Positions 58,162 to 64,000 of a stretch of 64,000 nucleotides of DNA are shown in pieces. A program made the translations under genes and the position numbers. Numbering within the stretch: the first letter of the stretch is position 1; each line of letters opens with the position of its first letter. The notes beneath the pieces are model-generated. The model had not been told where the DNA came from and searched no databases. It saw nothing but the letters and a program-made list of their open reading frames with translations. Source of the DNA: Ditylenchus dipsaci (taxonomy: Eukaryota > Nematoda > Chromadorea > Rhabditida > Anguinidae); NCBI GenBank assembly GCA_004194705.1, contig SADC01000166.1:1-64000 (forward strand). Reading direction: 5' to 3'.

Positions 58162-58577
58162 ACCCCCTAAAAATATGCCTTGGTCCGCCCTGTTGAATTT
58201 TTTGAAGCTTTTTTTAAATTTTGCCTTGGTCCCTCCTGTTGTTTGAAAATTTTATTTTAATTTTTTAAGTTTTATTCATCTAATTTTTTTTTCATTCATA
58301 CAGAAATTTGATGGAAAAAAGATTTTTGGTGCACTAAGTGTTAAGAAATACTATTTATTTTTTCATTTCATACGCAAGCGACTTTGTCTATCCTAGAGGA
58401 ACCAATGGCTTTGCGAGCACTAAAATCGATTACTAAAATTCATTATCCTATCAGTGTCATGGAATTACACCCTGAAACACTTGGGGTATTATAATTTATA
58501 AGCAAAAAGTTAAAAAAAAAGACAAAAAAAAAGATATTTAAAAAAAACAGGAGGACCAAGGCATATTTTAAGGGGTA
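58162..58577. mobile_element. Foldback MITE, CCCCTTAAAATATGCCTTGG ends
   Basis: Left CCCCCTAAAAATATGCCTTG with GTCCGCCCTGTTG, right CAGGAGGACCAAGGC with ATATTTTAAGGGG. The left arm repeats GCCTTGGTCCCTCCTGTTG a second time at 58213. Confidence 0.65.
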
Positions 58578-59723
58578 TGCGCGAATAAAGCCAAAACTTT
58601 CATAAATTCAGCCTTACAGATTTTTACAGACACTCTTCTCAGTCGAATATTCTAGGACGAAGATGCAAAATTCAGTAACAAAAATCTAATTAATAAATAC
58701 AGAGTCTACTAAAAAATTCCGTCACTGTCGAAATAGTCAACTCTTTTAAGACCATTTTTGACAGAGCTTCTGACAAATTTTTGGTGTATCCCACGACCAA
58801 ATAAAAAAAATTGAAATTTTTGCAAATTTTTGTGTTCCCTCTTAAAGAGTTTGTGCATCTTGAGAGCTCGCTTTTTCTGTTAATTGTAAATAGCGCTTTG
58901 ACGTCTCCTAAAAAAATTTATATGCGAAAACCAATTAAAAAATAATTAATATCCGATGTTTCCAATACTAAAAAGCCGTGTCTTCGAAAAAAAAATCGTT
59001 ACAGAAATTTGACTTCTTAAGAAACGCCAGAACACTATTCACAGTTAGGCCTCCAGGTGGGTACTTGGTTGAAAAATGTTCGATTTTGCTGTATTTGTCA
59101 GAATTTAATAAAAAAATTAAAAAATGAGTTGTGAAAACAGTTTTAAGAAGACATTGTCCTCAGTAAATTGTAACTAAGAAAATTTTCTGTGCTAAAAATG
59201 AGCAGCTTAAGAAACTCTAAACTGAGAGGAATTAAAATTCCAAGAGATTATTAACATTCTTTACTTGATAACCAATCCTTAGATTAGTGACTTGAGACAA
59301 CAATATTCTATCTTTTTGTAGCAATCTCATCTAGAACACACTTACGCTGGCTTGGTTGCAAAAAATTAATGAATCTTCCAAAAAAGGGTAAGCAATTTGG
59401 GAGAATTAGGAATTATTGTAGATTTTTGTAGATTAAGACTGATCGTTTCTAGCAAAAAAAAAAGGTTAAAGAAATTTAAGGTTTGGAGAGAAAGTAAGAT
59501 GACAACTGAAATTCGGTATCTTACTTTGGTTACTTACTTACTTAGGTAAATACTCGGTTCTAAAGTAATCTTTTATGGTTTTTGAGCTCAACACATGAAC
59601 ATGGGCTCAGAGTTTTTTTTAAATTTACACTATCTGTGAGAGGGTCGGAGGTGTTGGAGTTGGTAGCAATGGCTCGTTCAAGAGCCAAGAGATCGGATTT
59701 GAAGTGAAGCGTGCAAAATAATA
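58578..59723. other. Intergenic, no gene seen
   Basis: AT-rich. No exon, RNA gene or repeat core recognised, apart from the GTTGGAGTTGG stub at about 59650. Confidence 0.35.
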
Positions 59724-59898
59724 TACAGTCGAAGCTCGGTAAGCTGACACCCCAAGGGACCGAACTCAGGGTGTCGGCTTATTGAGGTGTCGGCTTATCG
59801 GGGTGTCGTTTTCCTTGAAGTGTCGACTGCCTGGCCAAATCAAGTGTCGGCAGTGTGTCGGCTTATCGAGGATGTCGGCTTATCGAAGTTCGACTATA
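59724..59898. mobile_element. MITE with CAGTCGAAGCTCGGTAAG ends
   Basis: 175 bp on TA: left TACAGTCGAAGCTCGGTAAG, right CTTATCGAAGTTCGACTATA, with four internal GTGTCGGCTTAT words. Same class as 4186. A plus-strand open frame starting at 59782 is repeat sequence. Confidence 0.75.
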
Positions 59899-60651
59899 AC
59901 CGTATATGCCCGCCATAGGTCGTCATGTGGCCATGCATGGACAGCCACAAGCAAGGCCTACCGTAACTTTTTAAAGACGACAACATAATTTACAAAGAAA
60001 CGGCCAGCAAACGAAAAAAGACAGGCGCATAGAAAAAATTAGAACGAGTGGCCACCAGGCCGATGGAATTCCGTCTACTTTTTTAAAAATGTGGTCACTT
60101 TGACCATAGCGCTTCCAGAGAAAAACATTAAATTATGGGGTGGACTACTCATCACTAGCAACAAAATTTCAAGCCCGAAAAAGCTTTTTTCAAAAAACAC
60201 TGAATATATATTTTTTTCCTTTTCCATTAGCCATCAGCAACTCTTAACAAAACTCTTAATAATAAAAAGAAAGTCCAATTTTTCAAGGCAACTTTTTTTA
60301 CTAAATCTTATTGTCTATCAGACCATGTGGTTGGATAGCCACAAAACTGAAAACAACTTTTTCGACCATTTCTGACTTATCTATTAAGAAAAAAGAAAAG
60401 AAAAAAACGAAAAGGCGAAAATAAACTTGTTTTGTATTGGCAGAGTAGGGAACGCTTGTAGTAACAGCTTGCCAGCTTCCTGTTTCTAAAAAAAGCTCTC
60501 CGACTAGAATAATTTTTAAAATTGGCAAGACAGCCTAATTTCAACCGATTAGACCTAAGGTTAATATGGCTGGATCTGAATAATGCAATAATCCAATGGG
60601 TCTGAATAAAACTTTTGACCAGTTAAAGCACTCAATAGTTAAAACGTTTTT
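59899..60651. other. Intergenic, no gene seen
   Basis: No supported exon or repeat core found. Confidence 0.35.
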
Positions 60652-60812
60652 ACAGTCAACTTCTCAAATAATTTAAACGATCTTACAGTCAACTTCTCAA
60701 ATAGTTAAACGATCTTACAGTCAACTTCTCAAATAGTTAAACGATCTTACAGTCAACTTCTCAAATAGTTAAACGATCTTACAGTCAACTTCTCAAATAG
60801 TTAAACGTTTTT
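60652..60812 (+). repeat. Tandem array of five 32-bp units
   Basis: Unit ACAGTCAACTTCTCAAATAG plus TTAAACGATCTT, starting at 60652 and repeated to 60812. The first copy is two bases longer (AATAATTTAAAC) and the last ends in GTTTTT. Head-to-tail with no unique spacers, so a minisatellite. Confidence 0.9.
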
Positions 60813-61494
60813 AAGAAAAACTGTGTTTTTAAAAAAATAATGTAAAAACAACTAAATAAAATAGACTATTTATAATGTGAATATTGGTGTGAGAAAAAGG
60901 GTGAGTAATACAAAAAATAAAGTGAATATACAAAAAACAAATGTGCGTCATCAAAGGGCACGATAAAAAGCTCAAGGCAAAATAGCTGTACTACGGTAAA
61001 ACGCTTATACAAGCTGCTCAGAAACCAGCAACTAAACAACATTCAAAAGAGCAGATAAGTAGCACTAAATCATGGACTAGCCCTTTTAAAGTCGCAGGGT
61101 CATAAGCCAGTTTTTCAGCAAAGCAATTTGTAGCCATATATTTTGCAGCAAAGTGCAAATATAGATGCATACACTTAAGATTAAGAGCTGTTTTTTGGCT
61201 TTGAAAATTTATGAAATGGCTAAACTAGAATTGAATTATGGTTTAAGAAATCTAAAAGGATAATTGGGGAATAATGGGATAATCGGGAATAAAGGGATAA
61301 TTTTCACATCGAAGTAAAAATCGTTACGCGATGTATACAGCAGATCAAGTCTGTGCAAAGCAAGTTTCACACTCATTTTCGGTTTCATAGCCAATAGTTG
61401 GTAATATAGCTCAGTCTATGGGATGGCTCTAAAATTTTGATTCTGTTTCAAATAGTGGTTTTTCTCCTTGGCCCATGTTTTTTTAGATTTTTTA
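60813..61494. other. Intergenic, no gene seen
   Basis: AT-rich; GGGATAATNGGGAAT short tandem words near 61262-61300. Confidence 0.35.
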
Positions 61495-61607
61495 GGCTTA
61501 GGCAAGAGTTGGCCAGCGTATGTTAGGACAGACTTGAACACATTTCACACTCATGCTTGAGCTCATCCTAACATAAGATGGCGCTGGCCCACCCTTGCCT
61601 GAGCCTA
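61495..61607. repeat. Compact copy of the dispersed TTAGGC/GGCCAGCGTATG palindrome
   Basis: TTAGGCTTAGGCAAGAGTTG, then GGCCAGCGTATGTTAGGAC, is followed 50 bp later by the inverted copy ATCCTAACATAAGATGGCGC, then GGCCCACCCTTGCCTGAGCC. The shortest and cleanest copy of this family in the window. Flanked by CCTTGGCCC (61471) and GGACCGAGTC (61633). Confidence 0.7.
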
Positions 61608-63465
61608 GAAACTTACAAAAAAACAACTGTTGGACCGAGTCAAAAAAAATTATTATAGAGTTGGGCTACAATTCCTTTTTTAACACGACTTATATGCGCG
61701 ATAATTGAATTCTGAAAAGCGTGTTTGTAGAAGAGAAAAAAATTATTATTTTATATTATCCGCAACAAAGTCGTAGGAAATCGTAGAGCTAAATTTCTAA
61801 ATCTTGAAAAAAATCATTTCGAAGATTTTCTACGAATTTAAGTTATTTTAAATGAACCTAAGCCAGTTTTTCACTGACTGACTAATATTCGGAAACGGCA
61901 GAATTACTAGGTAGGCCTTTCAATATTTAAAAAACAGATATAATTTAAGCTCTTTCATAACTATAAATCGTATAAATAAAGAATATCTGTATCTTGAATC
62001 TAAATTTGAAAACAAGTCAAAAAATTTCTAAATCACTGAGACTTCTAAAAAATGGGAAATGGGTGGAATAACAATCGATGGAATCAGTTCTTACTGCCTG
62101 AAATTGCATTCCTATCGCCGATCTACATACACACACATATATATAAATCAGAGAAAAGAGTTGCCGCTGAACATCATTTCACCCGCACACACATTTCCGC
62201 CAAATGCGGGATGTCTCCCACTCCTTTTGGAAAGAGAAAAAGTAAGGCAAGGAAGGTTGATCTGCGGGTAAGGATAGAAAGTAAAAGGCAGTAGCAAAGA
62301 GACTTTTGCATTTGTAAAAAAAACGACTTGAAATATAAAAAGGTTTTTTGGCCTATGCCTTGAAAATTAGAAGCTGAAAAATTATTGGTATCGGTGCTGG
62401 TTCCTAAATTAATCGGCTTTTCGCAGACCACTGCTTGGAAACAACGTTTTTGAGACATTGATAAAATTAAAATTTTTTAGTTCTTCAAATTTTTCGCGGT
62501 CCAAACAATTTTTTTTGAGATATTCAAAAAAATTCGAAAAAATAAGCTGACCAAAATGTATTTTTTCTTCAAAACGGCTAAAAAAATTTAAAATAAATGG
62601 TTTTCAGTATTTTTTTTTAAAAAAAGCAGCTTTGAGGACCAAGCTGTACGCTTTCAGAATGAGCGAATGCATATATCTAGGGCATTTGTTGGGTTAAGGG
62701 AGAGGGTGCGGGATCGGTTCTTGTAAAAAATCCGATTTTCTAATTACTTTATTCGCTTTTTTCAAAGTTAAGGCTTTAGGCTCAGAATAGGCCAGTATAT
62801 GTTAGGCGAGACTGAGAAATGTCTTACTAATATTCACAGTTATTTCATAGTTAACAAAAATGCACCCCTAACCGAACAAGTTCCTAAAACTGGGTTTTTT
62901 TTTTGTTAAAATTGGTCAATTGTTAACTTTAATGACTTTATGAAAAGAAAAAAATTCATAATTAGTAAAATGGTCATGATTTTCCCTGTTTTGAAATTCA
63001 AATTTCAACTTAAATTTTACATTTCTGCTGACTGGCATTTGAACTGAGAATACATTTTTCACTATTTTTTGCTTAAATGCGCTCTGATAATTTTTTTCTG
63101 ATAGTATATATAATTTTCTAATAGTATGTAGTGGTAATAAAATATCATTTGTACTATCTTTCCCAGAATTCCAAATTAAATTTAAGAAGAAGAGATAAGA
63201 GATGAAGCGTAAAAGACAAGGGCTGGAGCCGCTCCGACTGCGGATGTATTTGTAATAATAGAGAGTTGGGAAAAGGCTAACCCATTAACATGGATCTTCG
63301 CCAAACAGCAGTAAATCCAATACTGGTGGTGGTTGATCGACTTGATAAATGTGATATACAGGAGGAAAATAAATAAGAGACTAAATTTCAAGATAAATTA
63401 GCTGGGGGTTGAAAATGAGTGTTTGTGACCAAAAATTATACGCCACTCGCTTTTAAGACTAGTAA
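61608..63465. other. Intergenic, no confident gene
   Basis: Holds one more half copy of the dispersed core (AGGCCAGTATATGTTAGGCG, 62790-62809). A less AT-rich patch at 62060-62290 has open frames but no motif. A minus-strand frame 63182-63391 starts MKFSLLFIFLLYITFIKS, like a signal peptide, but nothing else supports it. Confidence 0.35.
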
Positions 63466-63896
63466 TACAGTCAAACCTCGGTTATTCAGCATATCCTAAG
63501 CACTGGCCTCAGAGCGCCTGATAACTGGAGTATCATTTGACAGAGAATAAGCCAATGTCGTCAAAATAAAGTATATTTAAAGGGTTATGCTCGTCGCCGG
63601 TGGGATGATTTTGAAAGACGGGTACCAGCGAAATTCAAACGAGAATTAATTTGACGAAATTTTTGAAAAGTAAAGGAAAAATTATGCCTACAGTGGGAAT
63701 CGAACCGACGATCGACTTCCGCCGCCTCTATCCCACTAGGCCACCGACTAAAATTTATTAAAAAATAATTCTCGTTTGAATTGACCTGGTACCCGCCTTT
63801 CGAAATATTTCCATCGGCGGCGAGCATGCCCTTTAGGATGCCGGATAATTGAGGGCGCCGAATAAATGGAGTATTGGATAACCAAGGTCAACTGTA
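63466..63896. mobile_element. Tigger-type MITE carrying a nested foldback with a tRNA-like centre
   Basis: Outer ends TACAGTCAAACCTCGGTTAT and (complement) TACAGTTGACCTTGGTTATC. Nested inside, about 63583-63832, arms TATGCTCGTCGCCGGTGG with GACGGGTACCAG and TTCAAACGAGAATTA pair with their complements. Between the arms (63688-63755, minus strand) lies TGGCCTAGTGGGATAGAGGC (A box) and GGTTCGATTCC (B box), a tRNA-like sequence with one mismatch in the T stem. Confidence 0.65.
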
Positions 63897-64000
63897 CCAT
63901 CCGCACTCTTTTACTAATAATTCTGCTCGCTTTTAGGGATTGCGCGGTCAGACCCGTTTACAAATCACGAAAAATTTGTTTAGTCTGTGAAATTCGTTAA

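Noticed and set aside
60652..60812. Regular repeats resembling a CRISPR array
   Set aside because: Units are head-to-tail with no unique spacers, and the genome is eukaryotic; a minisatellite.
61495..61506. TTAGGCTTAGGC as a telomere or interstitial telomere
   Set aside because: Only two units at each site, always with the same GGCCAGCGTATG neighbour; part of a dispersed repeat.
63182..63391. 69-codon minus-strand frame with a signal-peptide-like start
   Set aside because: The signal-like start is the only support; no cysteine pattern, no known family and no clear stop or intron context. Left as a remark only.
63688..63755. Functional tRNA gene
   Set aside because: A and B boxes are good but the T stem has a mismatch and no acceptor stem pairs; it sits inside nested foldbacks.

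Overview
The window looks like a nematode nuclear genome. It is AT-rich, with many short introns of about 45-55 bp ending in TTTCAG or TTTTAG. It carries a seven-transmembrane chemoreceptor of the nematode serpentine (Srh/Str-like) type, a GH5_2-type cellulase like those acquired by several nematode lineages, and a heavy load of DNA transposons and foldback elements. No species can be named from the sequence alone. Many genes show single-base shifts at homopolymers. Where three nearly identical tandem copies can be compared, those shifts differ from copy to copy, so part of the 'damage' is probably long-read sequencing error rather than real decay.

Layout. 1-2426: hAT transposon, cut by the window edge, with a multi-exon transposase on the minus strand. 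2498-3152: 3' part of a broken GH5 cellulase. 3.4-5.6 kb: MITEs (short non-autonomous DNA transposons) and tRNA-like repeats. 5.6-17.9 kb: a chemoreceptor gene (minus strand) whose 5' part (three exons in a ~3.85 kb unit) is tandemly triplicated, while its 3' exons exist once, at the left end of the array. The array runs into a MULE-like element (17.86-19.05 kb). 19.4-44.3 kb: four same-strand paralogs of the tiny membrane protein family UPF0057/Pmp3, all with the same two intron positions. Between the third and fourth lies a pogo/Tigger-like transposon (30282-39783) split by a complete BEL/Pao LTR retrotransposon (31001-38432).

44-54 kb is almost gene-free and made of foldback elements, a mariner-like remnant (47044-47688) and a hAT element (51874-52980). 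54.5-56.1 kb: a minus-strand gene for a Vestigial-like (Tondu-domain) transcription cofactor with PPxY and CtBP-binding motifs, the best candidate here for a conserved regulatory gene. 56.3-64 kb: MITEs, word-repeat clusters, a 32-bp tandem array, and a nested foldback with a tRNA-like core.

The host genes (chemoreceptor, UPF0057 cluster, Vestigial-like factor, GH5) do not form one pathway. What unites the window is transposon activity: host introns hold MITEs, transposons sit inside transposons, and the tandem duplication has its breakpoint in a transposon terminal repeat.
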